Assembly (NCBI GenBank): GCA_946631295.1
Contig: CAMOZY010000019.1
Coordinates: forward strand, 1-38,057
Direction of reading: 5' to 3'
Source of the DNA: an uncultured Lachnospiraceae bacterium
Lineage (GTDB): Bacteria > Bacillota > Clostridia > Lachnospirales > Lachnospiraceae
Length of the DNA stretch: 38,057 bases
The notes beneath the pieces are model-generated. The model was not told where the DNA came from. It did no database searches and worked only from the letters and a program-made list of their open reading frames with translations. Within the stretch, counting starts at the first letter, position 1, and every line of letters begins with the position of its first letter. Shown here one piece after another: positions 1 through 7,410 of the stretch. Position numbers and translations under genes: made by a program.

Positions 1-669
1 TATCTGATGCACGGAGGCGGAGGAAGCGAGGAAGAGTTCATATACGGACAGGACAGAAGTCTTTCGCTTCTTCATATCATCGACCATATGATAGCGTCAG
101 GTGAGCTGGAGCCTCTTATCATTGTGACACCGAGTTTCTATTACTCTGCTGAACAGAGCACTACTCATGATATCCAGGAAGCAGGCATGCTTACGAAGTT
201 CTATCACAATGAGTTCAGAAACGAACTTGTTCCTCTTATTGATTCAAAGTACCGCACCATCGCAGACAGAGAGCACAGAGCCTTCGGCGGATTTTCTATG
301 GGCAGTGAGACAACATGGGAGATCATGCTGAACTGTCTCGATCTTGTTAAGAATTACATGCCTCTCAGCGGTGACTGCTGGATCGCAGGTGAAAAGGGAG
401 GAGCCACATTTGCTGAGAAGACTTCACAGCTTATGAGGGAATATATTGCGGACAAGGGATTTGCAGATCTGTCATACAATATATTTGCATTTACCGGTGA
501 TCAGGATATAGCATTCCCTGCACTTGATGCACAGATAAATGCGATGAATGCAGATGGATGGAATTCCGATGCGGACCACCGCGTCCGCTACGGAACATGG
601 GCAGAAGGTACTCACTGCTATCAGTATATCTATGAGTACATATACAACATACTTCCGGATGTATTCTGA
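1..669 (+). CDS. CE1-like alpha/beta-hydrolase esterase, 5' end missing
   Basis: The reading frame is open from base 1, so the gene begins before the window; about 222 residues remain. The visible part starts at the HGGGG oxyanion-hole strand (bases 10-24). The nucleophile elbow GFSMG follows at bases 289-303, then a GDQD acidic segment near base 494 and a THCYQY segment near base 611 that would supply the catalytic His. This order is that of the carbohydrate esterase family 1 / esterase D fold, which includes feruloyl and acetyl-xylan esterases. Substrate cannot be told from sequence. The signal peptide, if any, lies outside the window. No convincing terminator follows. A second, distinct esterase of the same fold lies at 1761-2588. 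Confidence 0.85.
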   Translation, partial: YLMHGGGGSEEEFIYGQDRSLSLLHIIDHMIASGELEPLIIVTPSFYYSAEQSTTHDIQEAGMLTKFYHNEFRNELVPLIDSKYRTIADREHRAFGGFSMGSETTWEIMLNCLDLVKNYMPLSGDCWIAGEKGGATFAEKTSQLMREYIADKGFADLSYNIFAFTGDQDIAFPALDAQINAMNADGWNSDADHRVRYGTWAEGTHCYQYIYEYIYNILPDVF

Positions 670-738
670 CCTGCATCCCGCATAAAATCAGGGTTTTCCG
701 AAGGCTCTGCCTCCTCATACATGACTACAGTTTTGAAA

Positions 739-757
739 TTTAAAGTAAAACTTTAAA
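739..757. promoter_or_regulatory. Upstream palindrome, candidate operator
   Basis: Inverted repeat TTTAAAGT-AAA-ACTTTAAA. It ends 7 bp before the -35 hexamer of the promoter at 765-793 and shares its half-site with the palindrome at 812-830. The two centres (748 and 821) are 73 bp apart, close to seven helical turns. Binding protein unknown; the Xre-type protein at 1516-1734 is the obvious local candidate (inference). Confidence 0.6.
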
Positions 758-764
758 AAATTTA

Positions 765-793
765 TTGACGACTTGAAATTCTGATGGTATTAT
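765..793 (+). promoter_or_regulatory. Sigma-A type promoter of the DUF2975-regulator operon
   Basis: TTGACG (765-770), a 17-bp spacer and TATTAT (788-793) fit the housekeeping consensus well. The predicted start of transcription is near 800, so the second palindrome (812-830) would lie in the early transcribed region. The promoter is thus bracketed by two copies of the same palindrome. Confidence 0.7.
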
Positions 794-811
794 CAAGCCA
801 CAACTTAAATA

Positions 812-830
812 TTTAAAGTGACACTTTAAA
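812..830. promoter_or_regulatory. Downstream palindrome, candidate operator
   Basis: Perfect 19-bp palindrome TTTAAAGTGACACTTTAAA (9-bp arms around one base) just after the predicted transcription start. An overlapping imperfect palindrome, ACTTAAATATTTAAAGT, spans 803-819. Its position suits repression, possibly by looping with the copy at 739-757 (inference). Confidence 0.65.
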
Positions 831-883
831 AACTAAAACAACAAACTGCAGATCATGCATAGTTTCATATGAGGAGGTTAGCA

Positions 884-1504
884 ATGAAAAAGAATTTATC
901 CAAAGAAGAGACCAGAAGAAAATACCTGAACGGTTTCAATGCTTTTGCATTTATGCTGGTGATGATAGTTATACTTACAGCCCAGGATCTGATCGGGGAC
1001 ATTATGACCGATGCATCGGCTTATGAGATCCGCTATGAGAATGATGAAATGTTCGCTGAACATGGAAAGATCTACCGTCTGTATATTGACGATGAGTATT
1101 GCAGGGATATCGATTATAACAGGTTCAGCCTTTCTGATGAGAGCGGCAACACAGATTATAAATACTGCCAGCTTATAGAGGATGCATCTAGACTGACATA
1201 TACGCTCATCCTGTCCGCAATGCTTTACATTGTGGTGATCATCGCAAGGAACTCTGTCGGATCGACTCCATTTACTGTAGAGAACAGCAGACTTATAAGG
1301 GTGATTGCTGGACTTCAGCTTTCTCTGTGCGTTGTTCCGGGATTGGTCAGAATGGTAATGTCATTCATTAAGTTCAATTATTATAGTTCAACCTTTGACG
1401 TAGGTTCCATGTATATGCTTGCAATTGCTTTTGTAATAGCGATGATAGCATACGTCTTCGAAAAGGGACGCAGTCTTCAGGAAGACGTTGACAGCATTGC
1501 ATAA
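884..1504 (+). CDS. DUF2975-type membrane protein
   Basis: This 206-residue protein starts at the ATG at 884, which has a GAGGAGG site at 871-877; an in-frame ATG at 869 precedes that site and is unlikely. It has a first membrane segment at about residues 20-37, an extracytoplasmic loop with many charged and Tyr residues, then three more hydrophobic segments separated by short loops (YTLILSAMLYIVVII, LIRVIAGLQLSLCVV, YMLAIAFVIAMIAYVF). This four-segment layout followed directly by a small Xre-type regulator (11 bp gap) matches the DUF2975 plus YozG-like regulator pair common in Firmicutes (family knowledge). Biochemical role unknown; a membrane partner or antagonist of the regulator is a guess. 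The promoter region carries paired palindromes. Confidence 0.75.
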   Translation: MKKNLSKEETRRKYLNGFNAFAFMLVMIVILTAQDLIGDIMTDASAYEIRYENDEMFAEHGKIYRLYIDDEYCRDIDYNRFSLSDESGNTDYKYCQLIEDASRLTYTLILSAMLYIVVIIARNSVGSTPFTVENSRLIRVIAGLQLSLCVVPGLVRMVMSFIKFNYYSSTFDVGSMYMLAIAFVIAMIAYVFEKGRSLQEDVDSIA

Positions 1505-1515
1505 GGAGGCGGCAT

Positions 1516-1734
1516 ATGGCGATAATAGTCAGACTTGACCGCATGATGGCGGACAGAAAAATGTCATTAAACGAGCTGGCCGACAAAGTGGGACTTTCCA
1601 ATGTCAACATGTCCAATCTTAAGACTGGCAAGATGAAAGGCATCAGATTCGAGACACTAAATTCAATATGTAAAGTGCTGGATTGTCAGCCCGGTGAGAT
1701 ACTTGAGTATACGCCGGATGAAGATGACGAGTGA
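1516..1734 (+). CDS. Small Cro/CI (Xre)-type regulator, YozG-like
   Basis: The 72-residue protein is almost entirely a helix-turn-helix: SLNELADKVGLSNVNMSNLKTGK forms helices 2-3 at about residues 17-39, followed by FETLNSICKVLDCQPGEILEY, the usual closing helices of this class. The start ATG has an AAGGAGGCGG site at 1503-1512. There is no ligand or dimerisation domain and the tail is acidic (DEDDE). It follows the DUF2975 gene by 11 bp and is probably cotranscribed, so it is the first candidate to bind the TTTAAAGT palindromes upstream. Family assignment is firm; the operator assignment is inference. Confidence 0.88.
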   Translation: MAIIVRLDRMMADRKMSLNELADKVGLSNVNMSNLKTGKMKGIRFETLNSICKVLDCQPGEILEYTPDEDDE

Positions 1735-1760
1735 GCGTAAAACAGATAAGGAGGTGCTTC

Positions 1761-2588
1761 ATGGCATTAATTCAGGTCAATTACCTATCAAGAGCATTGT
1801 TCAGAACGGTTCCTCTAAACGTCATACTTCCTGCAGATAAGATCAATTATATGACAGGTGATTATATTGAGAGTAACGGACAGAAGTTCAAGACTCTTTA
1901 TCTGCTGCACGGACTGCTTGGCAATTACACCGACTGGGTGACAGGTACCCGTATCCAGAGATGGGCCGAAGAAAGAAACCTTGCGGTTGTGATGCCTTCA
2001 GGAGATAACTCGTTTTATTTTAACGGAAGAATGCCGATGGATGATTACGAAACATTTATCGGTAAGGAGTTGCCTGAGATTACCAGGAAGATGTTTCCTC
2101 TTTCGGAGAAAAGAGAAGATACGTTCATTGCAGGACTTTCGATGGGCGGATACGGTGCGTTCAGAAACGGTATAGTCTTTTCTGATACGTTCAGTCATGT
2201 CGGAGAATTCTCTGGTGCGATGCATCTGTTTGAAAAGAAGGAAGCTGACAAGGGTGTCAGTGAATTCGATAAGAAGCTTTTTGAAGATCCGGAAGCGGCC
2301 GGAAAGACGAATCTCAATCCTGAAGTTGCATATGAAGAAATGCTTTCTGAAGGACGTCCTGTGCCCAGGTTCTATATGTCCTGCGGAACTCTTGATCCTC
2401 TTTATCAGGCAAATGTGGATATGAGGGATTTCGTAAAGAGTAAGGGCGGAGATGTAACATGGGATGAGGAAGAACGTGCACATGACTGGGATTTCTGGGA
2501 TTCACAGATACTTAAATATCTTAACTGGCTTCCTCTCGGTGATGTTAATTCCGGACTAAGCAGCGGTAATGTAAAGGTGAACAAATGA
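1761..2588 (+). CDS. Esterase D-like acyl esterase (CE1-like alpha/beta hydrolase)
   Basis: The 275-residue protein starts at the ATG at 1761 after AAGGAGG (1749-1755); an ATG at 1731 inside the previous gene lacks a site. Visible parts are the LLHG oxyanion strand (residues 48-51), the nucleophile elbow GLSMGG with Ser127, Asp212 in GTLDPLY and His241 in RAHDWDFW, which together make a complete catalytic triad. Family members include S-formylglutathione hydrolase-like enzymes and acetyl or feruloyl esterases. There is no signal peptide, so it acts in the cytosol, perhaps deacylating imported oligosaccharides (inference). The stop overlaps the next gene's start (ATGA). Confidence 0.88.
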   Translation: MALIQVNYLSRALFRTVPLNVILPADKINYMTGDYIESNGQKFKTLYLLHGLLGNYTDWVTGTRIQRWAEERNLAVVMPSGDNSFYFNGRMPMDDYETFIGKELPEITRKMFPLSEKREDTFIAGLSMGGYGAFRNGIVFSDTFSHVGEFSGAMHLFEKKEADKGVSEFDKKLFEDPEAAGKTNLNPEVAYEEMLSEGRPVPRFYMSCGTLDPLYQANVDMRDFVKSKGGDVTWDEEERAHDWDFWDSQILKYLNWLPLGDVNSGLSSGNVKVNK

Positions 2589-3076
2589 ACATACGGAGAG
2601 CAGAAAATAAGGATACGGGAAGACTGATCGAATTGCTCAGGGAAGTGCTTGAAGTTCATGCAGCCATAAGACCCGATATTTTTGTTACAGGTACTACCAA
2701 ATACTCAGTGTCTGAACTGGAAGAGATCATCAGTGATGATTCAAAACCAATATATGTTGCCACTGATGAGAATGATATCGTGATTGGATACTGCTTCTGT
2801 CAGATCATTAATCAGCCTTCGTCAGCCTGTCTGGTTCCTTTTAACACACTGTATATCGATGACCTGTGCGTAGACCCGGGTGTCAGAGGCGGCGGAGTTT
2901 CAACGGCCCTGTTTGAATACGCGAAGTCTGAAGCTGTAAGGCTTGGCTGTTATAACGTGACTCTGAATGTCTGGACGGGAAACGAACGTGCAGAACACTT
3001 TTATGAGAAGATGGGAATGAAGCCCATGAAAAAATACATGGAAGTGATCCTGCAGTCTTCCGCAGATGAGTCATAA
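2585..3076 (+). CDS. GNAT-family N-acetyltransferase
   Basis: This 163-residue protein begins with the beta1 strand MNIRRAENKD and has the acetyl-CoA-binding motif A, LCVDPGVRGGGVSTALFEYA (about residues 97-116), followed by the motif-B segment YNVTLNVWTGNERAEHFYEKMGM near the C terminus. This is a complete single GNAT domain. The start codon overlaps the esterase stop by four bases, so translation is probably coupled. The substrate cannot be predicted; GNAT enzymes acetylate protein N termini, amines, amino acids or drugs. Confidence 0.88.
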   Translation: MNIRRAENKDTGRLIELLREVLEVHAAIRPDIFVTGTTKYSVSELEEIISDDSKPIYVATDENDIVIGYCFCQIINQPSSACLVPFNTLYIDDLCVDPGVRGGGVSTALFEYAKSEAVRLGCYNVTLNVWTGNERAEHFYEKMGMKPMKKYMEVILQSSADES

Positions 3077-3117
3077 AAGCAAAAAATCCAAAGATGGATA
3101 AATAAGTCTTTACATAA

Positions 3118-3142
3118 GTCCCGCAGCGATGAACTGCGGGAC
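3118..3142 (+). other. Strong hairpin after the GNAT gene
   Basis: GTCCCGCAG (3118-3126) pairs perfectly with CTGCGGGAC (3134-3142) around a 7-nt loop. No T-run follows on either strand, so it does not meet the usual intrinsic terminator definition. It may protect a 3' end or act as a weak terminator between the esterase-GNAT pair and the next gene. Confidence 0.5.
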
Positions 3143-3193
3143 CAAAAGTATTCTGAAGAATTAATATAATTGAAAGCGGAATCAGATAAGTAT

Positions 3194-3721
3194 ATGAATA
3201 TCCGAAATGTAACAATCGAAGATGCAGACAGACTTCTTGATATCTATTCATATTATGTGGAAAAGACTGCGATCACTTTCGAGTATGATGTTCCCTCCCC
3301 TGAAGAGTTCAGGGAAAGGATAATCCGTATCACCGGAAAATACCCCTATATTGTTCTGGAGGAAAACGGAGTGATAATGGGATATGCCTATGCACATGAA
3401 TTCCATGAAAGAGCGGCATATTCACACTCTGCAGAAGTCACCATATATCTTGGCCACGATGTACACGGGCATGGATATGGAAGAGCCTTATATGAAGAAC
3501 TTGAAATGCGTCTGAAGGATATGGGTATCTCTAACCTCTATGCCTGTATTGGTGATCCGATAGAGGAGGATGAGACTCTTACCCGGAATAGCGAACTTTT
3601 CCATCATCACATGGGATACACGAAGTGCGGAACATTCCATAAATGCGGATACAAGTTTAACCGCTGGTATAACATGATCTGGATGGAGAAGATAATAGCA
3701 GAGCATGACTTGAATCCATGA
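3194..3721 (+). CDS. GNAT acyltransferase of the phosphinothricin acetyltransferase-like (PAT/MnaT) group
   Basis: The 175-residue protein starts at the ATG at 3194 (MNIRNVTIEDADRLLDIYSYYV); a TTG at 3170 is possible but less likely. The opening helix, the EYDVPSPEEFRERI segment, GVIMGYAYAHEFHERAAYSHSAEVTIYL and the acetyl-CoA loop VHGHGYGRAL follow the layout of PAT/YncA-type enzymes, which acetylate phosphinothricin, methionine sulfoximine or related amino acid analogues. The histidine-rich stretch around SELFHHHMGYTKCGTFHKCGYKF is also typical of the group. Only a weak ribosome binding site is visible. It is not related closely to the GNAT gene just upstream. Actual substrate unknown. Confidence 0.82.
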   Translation: MNIRNVTIEDADRLLDIYSYYVEKTAITFEYDVPSPEEFRERIIRITGKYPYIVLEENGVIMGYAYAHEFHERAAYSHSAEVTIYLGHDVHGHGYGRALYEELEMRLKDMGISNLYACIGDPIEEDETLTRNSELFHHHMGYTKCGTFHKCGYKFNRWYNMIWMEKIIAEHDLNP

Positions 3722-3779
3722 AGATATTATTCAACAATAAGTTAAGTGAAGATCAGGTCTGAATATAGGAGAATGGAAA

Positions 3780-4283
3780 ATGCATTTTAATTATTGCCCT
3801 TATTGCGGAACCAAAACTGTTGACAGAGAGATAGGCGATGAAGGCATGGTGCCTTATTGTGAGAAATGCGATTTTCCTCTTTTTGATATGTTCAGTACGA
3901 GCATCATCACCGCGGTGGTGAATGAATACGGAGAGATTGCACTTCTCAGGCAGAACTATGTCTCGACGTCGAATTATGTCTGTGTTGCAGGATATATCAA
4001 GGTCGGTGAATCTGCAGAAGAGACTGTCATGAGGGAAGTGAAAGAGGAACTCGGACAGGATGCGGAATCCATAGAGTTCATCCGCAGTTATCCTTATGAG
4101 AAAAAGCAGATGCTGATGCTCGGATATAAGACAACTGTTAAGAAGAAGGATTTTAGTCTGTCCGGTGAAGTTGATTCTGCAGAGTGGGTCAGGCTTGAAG
4201 ATGCTCCCGCACTCCTTAGAGAAGGCGGTATCGCATGGCAGCTGGTAAGGGCGATAATCGAAGAAAGGAGAGCAGATGGCTAA
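3780..4283 (+). CDS. Nudix hydrolase with N-terminal zinc ribbon
   Basis: The 167-residue protein opens with a zinc ribbon (Cys6, Cys9, Cys27, Cys30). A complete Nudix box follows at residues 71-92 (GX5EX7REXXEEXG, with Glu77, Arg85, Glu86, Glu89, Glu90 visible). The ribbon-plus-Nudix order recalls NAD pyrophosphatase NudC, but the protein is far shorter than NudC and I do not see the SQPWPFPxS signature that marks NADH specificity, so it should be called only a nucleoside-diphosphate-X hydrolase. It has a TAGGAG site and overlaps the following methyltransferase gene by 8 bases, suggesting coupled translation. Confidence 0.88.
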   Translation: MHFNYCPYCGTKTVDREIGDEGMVPYCEKCDFPLFDMFSTSIITAVVNEYGEIALLRQNYVSTSNYVCVAGYIKVGESAEETVMREVKEELGQDAESIEFIRSYPYEKKQMLMLGYKTTVKKKDFSLSGEVDSAEWVRLEDAPALLREGGIAWQLVRAIIEERRADG

Positions 4284-5016
4284 GCAGAATATTTTTGACA
4301 ATGAAGTTTTTTTTGACGGATATAAGAAACTCAGGGAAAGAGAAGTTAATGCAAATAACCTTTTTGAACTTCCGACACTTTATAAACTTCTTCCTGATGT
4401 GAAGGGAAAAAGGATACTTGATCTTGGATGCGGATTCGGAGAACACTGTATCGAATATGTCAATGCAGGCGCCGTAAGAGTTGTGGGTGTTGATATTTCC
4501 GAGAAGATGCTGGAAGTTGCAATGAATGAGAACAGTGATCCGAAGATCACGTATCTTCATATGCCCATGGAGGATATAGGACAGATAGATGAGAAGTTCA
4601 ATCTTGTGATCAGTTCGCTTGCTCTTCATTATGTCGAGGATTTTGCCGGTGTAGTCAAAAATGTCCATAATCTGTTGAACAATGACGGGGTATTTCTGTT
4701 TTCACAGGAGCATCCGTTCAGTACATGTCATTCGGGTGGTGACAGATGGACAAGGGATGAGACCGGTAAGAAGATACATCTTAACCTTATGTACTATGGA
4801 CGCGAGGTGGAAACGGATAATACATGGTTTGTAGATAATGTGAAAAGATATCACAGAATGTTCTCTACCATAGTAAACACTCTTGCTGATACCGGATTTG
4901 TTATTGAGAAGATGGCAGAGCCCCTTCCTGATGATGAACTGCTGACTAAGTATCCGGAGTATTATGATCTTTTCTTTAAGCCGGACTTTCTGTTTGTAAG
5001 ATCACGAAAGAAATAA
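4276..5016 (+). CDS. Class I SAM-dependent methyltransferase
   Basis: This 246-residue protein has the Rossmann motif I ILDLGCGFG at residues 47-55, the acidic end of strand 2 at Asp73 (VVGVDIS), and motifs II-III around NLVISSLALHYVEDF and LNNDGVFLFSQEHPF. These place it in the Methyltransf_11/UbiE-like small-molecule methyltransferases. The C-terminal part is longer than the minimal domain and includes a segment rich in Trp and Tyr (NTWFVDNVKRYHRMFSTIVN) that may form the substrate lid. The start overlaps the Nudix gene by 8 bases and has a AAGGAG site. Substrate unknown. Confidence 0.88.
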   Translation: MAKQNIFDNEVFFDGYKKLREREVNANNLFELPTLYKLLPDVKGKRILDLGCGFGEHCIEYVNAGAVRVVGVDISEKMLEVAMNENSDPKITYLHMPMEDIGQIDEKFNLVISSLALHYVEDFAGVVKNVHNLLNNDGVFLFSQEHPFSTCHSGGDRWTRDETGKKIHLNLMYYGREVETDNTWFVDNVKRYHRMFSTIVNTLADTGFVIEKMAEPLPDDELLTKYPEYYDLFFKPDFLFVRSRKK

Positions 5017-5018
5017 TT

Positions 5019-5294
5019 ATGGAAAAGGATTACGACATAACAAAAGCGGATGTAACGTTGAAATCCCGGACGACAGGAAATACTTATTATCTCTTTTCTG
5101 ACAGGATCGTCATAAAAGGAGAACGTGACGGGGTTATTATATTACCCGGGAAAAATGAGATTCTGTGTTTTGCTGATATGTATTACGAACTCGGTGAACT
5201 TCATGTGTTTGCACCGACAACCAAAAGTTTTGATGTTATGTATGTCCTTGATGAAAATGATCTTACCATCATTCAGAAGGGATATCGTAAATAA
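5019..5294 (+). CDS. Hypothetical 91-residue protein
   Basis: The gene begins two bases after the methyltransferase stop, and there is no clear ribosome binding site, which suggests translational coupling. The protein is soluble and predicted mainly beta-stranded (alternating hydrophobic runs such as TYYLFSDRIVIKG, GVIILPGKNEILCF, ELHVFAPTTK). It has no cysteine motif, membrane segment or signal peptide. I do not recognise the family. A second frame (5125-5397) is open here, but it lacks a start site and overlaps the next gene, so I prefer this one. Confidence 0.55.
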   Translation: MEKDYDITKADVTLKSRTTGNTYYLFSDRIVIKGERDGVIILPGKNEILCFADMYYELGELHVFAPTTKSFDVMYVLDENDLTIIQKGYRK

Positions 5295-5305
5295 GTGGAG
5301 ACAGT

Positions 5306-6079
5306 ATGAACGGACAGCTTTATCAGATGGCCAGGATAATATCATATGTCAAAAAGACGAACTTTTGTGGTCAGGAATCTCAGTTTATAAAGAGTGACCA
5401 TGAATGGCTTATCAGTTACACCTTTGCAGATAAGAGATCTTCATCGGATGCAGAAAATGAAACGGTGAATGATACATCTGAATGGAGCCGGATCTTAAGC
5501 AGTAAAGGACTAAAGAAAATCTTCCTTCTTGTAAGGGTTTCCGCCAATGACCCCAGACTTGCCGGATTTGCAAACAGTGAATCGCAGGGCATTGTTACAG
5601 TGTATGACGATGGTAAAGCCTCCATATGGATCCCCGGATGGGAGTTCGATAACTCAAGGGGGATGTGGAATATTTACTATACTGAAAAGGTATTGAACGA
5701 CGTACCGGCAGATTATTCCACATTCGAAAACAATATAGATTCCTTCAGGGATATACTTAGAAGGATTCAGGTGTTTGCAAATGAGATTGGTGCAAAGGGT
5801 TTTTCGTCCATGTTCCATGATGCCTATATGACTCTTGAAAAAGATGAAACACCTGTGATTCCCAAGTGGATGAACGGGACTGTTCCGAAACTGAATGACG
5901 ATGCACTCAGGATGTTCATTGCCGCATCCAAAGCGGATGTGTTCGGAGGCATGGGGTCATGGAATGATGATCCTGCAGGAATGGCTCATGCAGCAGGTAA
6001 GGGAGAATTATACAGGGCCTTATCGAATGAACTGTATATCCAGATCAGAAAAGCAGTTATGTATGCTGTGAACACTTGA
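5306..6079 (+). CDS. Hypothetical 257-residue soluble protein
   Basis: The start ATG follows GTGGAG (5295-5300). No signal peptide or membrane segment is visible. The central part contains a small beta-rich stretch with aromatic residues (GKASIWIPGWEFDNSRGMWNIYYTEKVL), and the C-terminal third has a Gly/Trp-rich loop (ADVFGGMGSWNDDPAGMAHAAG) before a final helix (ELYIQIRKAVMYAVN). The gene follows the 91-residue ORF by 11 bp and looks part of the same operon. I do not recognise a family and assign no function. Confidence 0.65.
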   Translation: MNGQLYQMARIISYVKKTNFCGQESQFIKSDHEWLISYTFADKRSSSDAENETVNDTSEWSRILSSKGLKKIFLLVRVSANDPRLAGFANSESQGIVTVYDDGKASIWIPGWEFDNSRGMWNIYYTEKVLNDVPADYSTFENNIDSFRDILRRIQVFANEIGAKGFSSMFHDAYMTLEKDETPVIPKWMNGTVPKLNDDALRMFIAASKADVFGGMGSWNDDPAGMAHAAGKGELYRALSNELYIQIRKAVMYAVNT

Positions 6080-6129
6080 AATAATACCGGCGTAAGCGGA
6101 TCAATGATCTTAATAACGGAGGTATAGCT

Positions 6130-6351
6130 TTGAGTTTATTTCGTAAAAAGGAAACAAAACCCGAGATAGAATATGATCCTGCAGTCATGACCCCGATCAT
6201 CAGATCTTCAATCTGTACCGGAGAGAAGGTGGCGGGATTTAAAGATAAGAGGGACGGGCATTTTACCGAAATAATGCTGATCGCATGTCCGGCAGATGAG
6301 AAACATTTCAAGGATATGTACGGACTTGATACTGTTAAGACGGAATATTGA
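6130..6351 (+). CDS. Small conserved-looking 73-residue protein, TTG start
   Basis: The start is a TTG at 6130 preceded by CGGAGG (6118-6123), giving MSLFRKKETKPEI. The N terminus is basic and the rest is compact, with PIIRSSICTGEKVAGFKDKRDGHFTEIMLI in the middle. I have a memory of short Lachnospiraceae proteins with this VAGFKD pattern, but cannot name a characterised member, so function is unknown. The next gene's ribosome binding site begins right after this stop codon, so the two are probably cotranscribed. Confidence 0.65.
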   Translation: MSLFRKKETKPEIEYDPAVMTPIIRSSICTGEKVAGFKDKRDGHFTEIMLIACPADEKHFKDMYGLDTVKTEY

Positions 6352-6362
6352 GCGGAGGAGCT

Positions 6363-7250
6363 ATGAAGAATAAGAGCATACACATCAAGACATATATAAT
6401 GCTTTGGCTCTGTATCATATTGGGCATGAACGTTGTGGTGACTCCTGTTGTGAAGGCTTTGAACGGCAGTATTCCTCTTGCGATGGTTATATGCCTTGTG
6501 ATCTCATTTCCTGCTGCATTCTTTGGCTTGAAAATCCTTTATGCAAGAGCAGAAAAGAAACCTCTTTCCAGAACTCATACCGAACTTCTGAAGGAATTTC
6601 AGGAAAACGGTCTTTCCGACAGGGCACTGGAACTGGCCGACCGCGGGATTTCCGAAGTGGGAAGCAGCGCGGGAGATTTTGTATACCTGAAGACTTTTGC
6701 GATAGCGGGATGTGAGTGTTCCATCTATAAGGGCGACAATATGAAGGCTCTTCAGTATATCAACCTGATCGATATTAAGAAGATCAAGGGTGGAGATCTG
6801 TCCTTCCTTGACGGGGGAGCAAGCGTTGTTTCTTATTTTACCGCGCAGATGGAACTGGCAAAGGCTATGAATGACCCTGTTAGGGCCAATAATGTTATTG
6901 CTGACGGCAAGCCATTTCTGGATAAATTCTATGGTAAGAATGATGCAGTAGATATGCTGATCGATGATGTGTGGTTTATGTATCATTTCACTCTCGGAGA
7001 TATTATTCATGCAAGGGAACATGCACTTAAGATCCTGAACAATAAGATCCATGAGAGGGATAAACAGATTGCAGGATATATAGATATGGCGCTGGTCTGC
7101 AGAAGGATGGGTGACGAAGCAGGTGTTCAGAAGTTTATCACTGATGCAAAAAAGATCACGGAAGACTCAGACAAGGCAGTGAACCGTCAGATTCTGGAGA
7201 TGTGCTTCAGGGAACTTGCACTTTCCACGGAACTTACAGAAAAATCCTGA
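6363..7250 (+). CDS. Membrane-anchored protein with a helical TPR-like repeat region
   Basis: The 295-residue protein starts at the ATG at 6363 after GCGGAGGAG (6352-6360); the in-frame TTG at 6348 overlaps the previous stop and is unlikely. Two membrane segments lie at about residues 12-31 and 37-58. The rest is cytosolic and alpha-helical, with helix-pair periodicity like tetratricopeptide repeats (ENGLSDRALELADRGISE, GDNMKALQYINLID, GDIIHAREHALKIL). I call it TPR-like rather than a proven TPR. Role unknown; such anchors usually hold protein partners at the membrane. Confidence 0.65.
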   Translation: MKNKSIHIKTYIMLWLCIILGMNVVVTPVVKALNGSIPLAMVICLVISFPAAFFGLKILYARAEKKPLSRTHTELLKEFQENGLSDRALELADRGISEVGSSAGDFVYLKTFAIAGCECSIYKGDNMKALQYINLIDIKKIKGGDLSFLDGGASVVSYFTAQMELAKAMNDPVRANNVIADGKPFLDKFYGKNDAVDMLIDDVWFMYHFTLGDIIHAREHALKILNNKIHERDKQIAGYIDMALVCRRMGDEAGVQKFITDAKKITEDSDKAVNRQILEMCFRELALSTELTEKS

Positions 7251-7410
7251 AAAGATGGTTAAATATTGGAAAATCGGAAGCGTCTGGGCAGTCTGTTAAT
7301 CTGTTCAGATGCTTTTCTTTGATATATAATATGTATATATGATTTTTCTGATCTGAGTACGAAAATGATGATCTGCACATATAGCTGATCATTTCCGGGG
7401 GCTTTTTTGT
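7251..7410 (+). other. Intergenic region before the first HD-GYP gene
   Basis: This 160-bp gap contains AGCGTCTG (7279-7286) that can pair with CAGATGCT (7306-7313), one G-U pair, just before TTTCTTT; it is a weak terminator candidate because the loop is long. A TATAAT hexamer lies at 7325-7330 without a good -35, and AAATGAT/ATCATTT repeats precede the next start. No gene is visible. Confidence 0.4.

Noticed and set aside
3118-3142. Perfect 9-bp hairpin considered as an intrinsic terminator
   Set aside because: No T-run follows on either strand; kept only as a hairpin.
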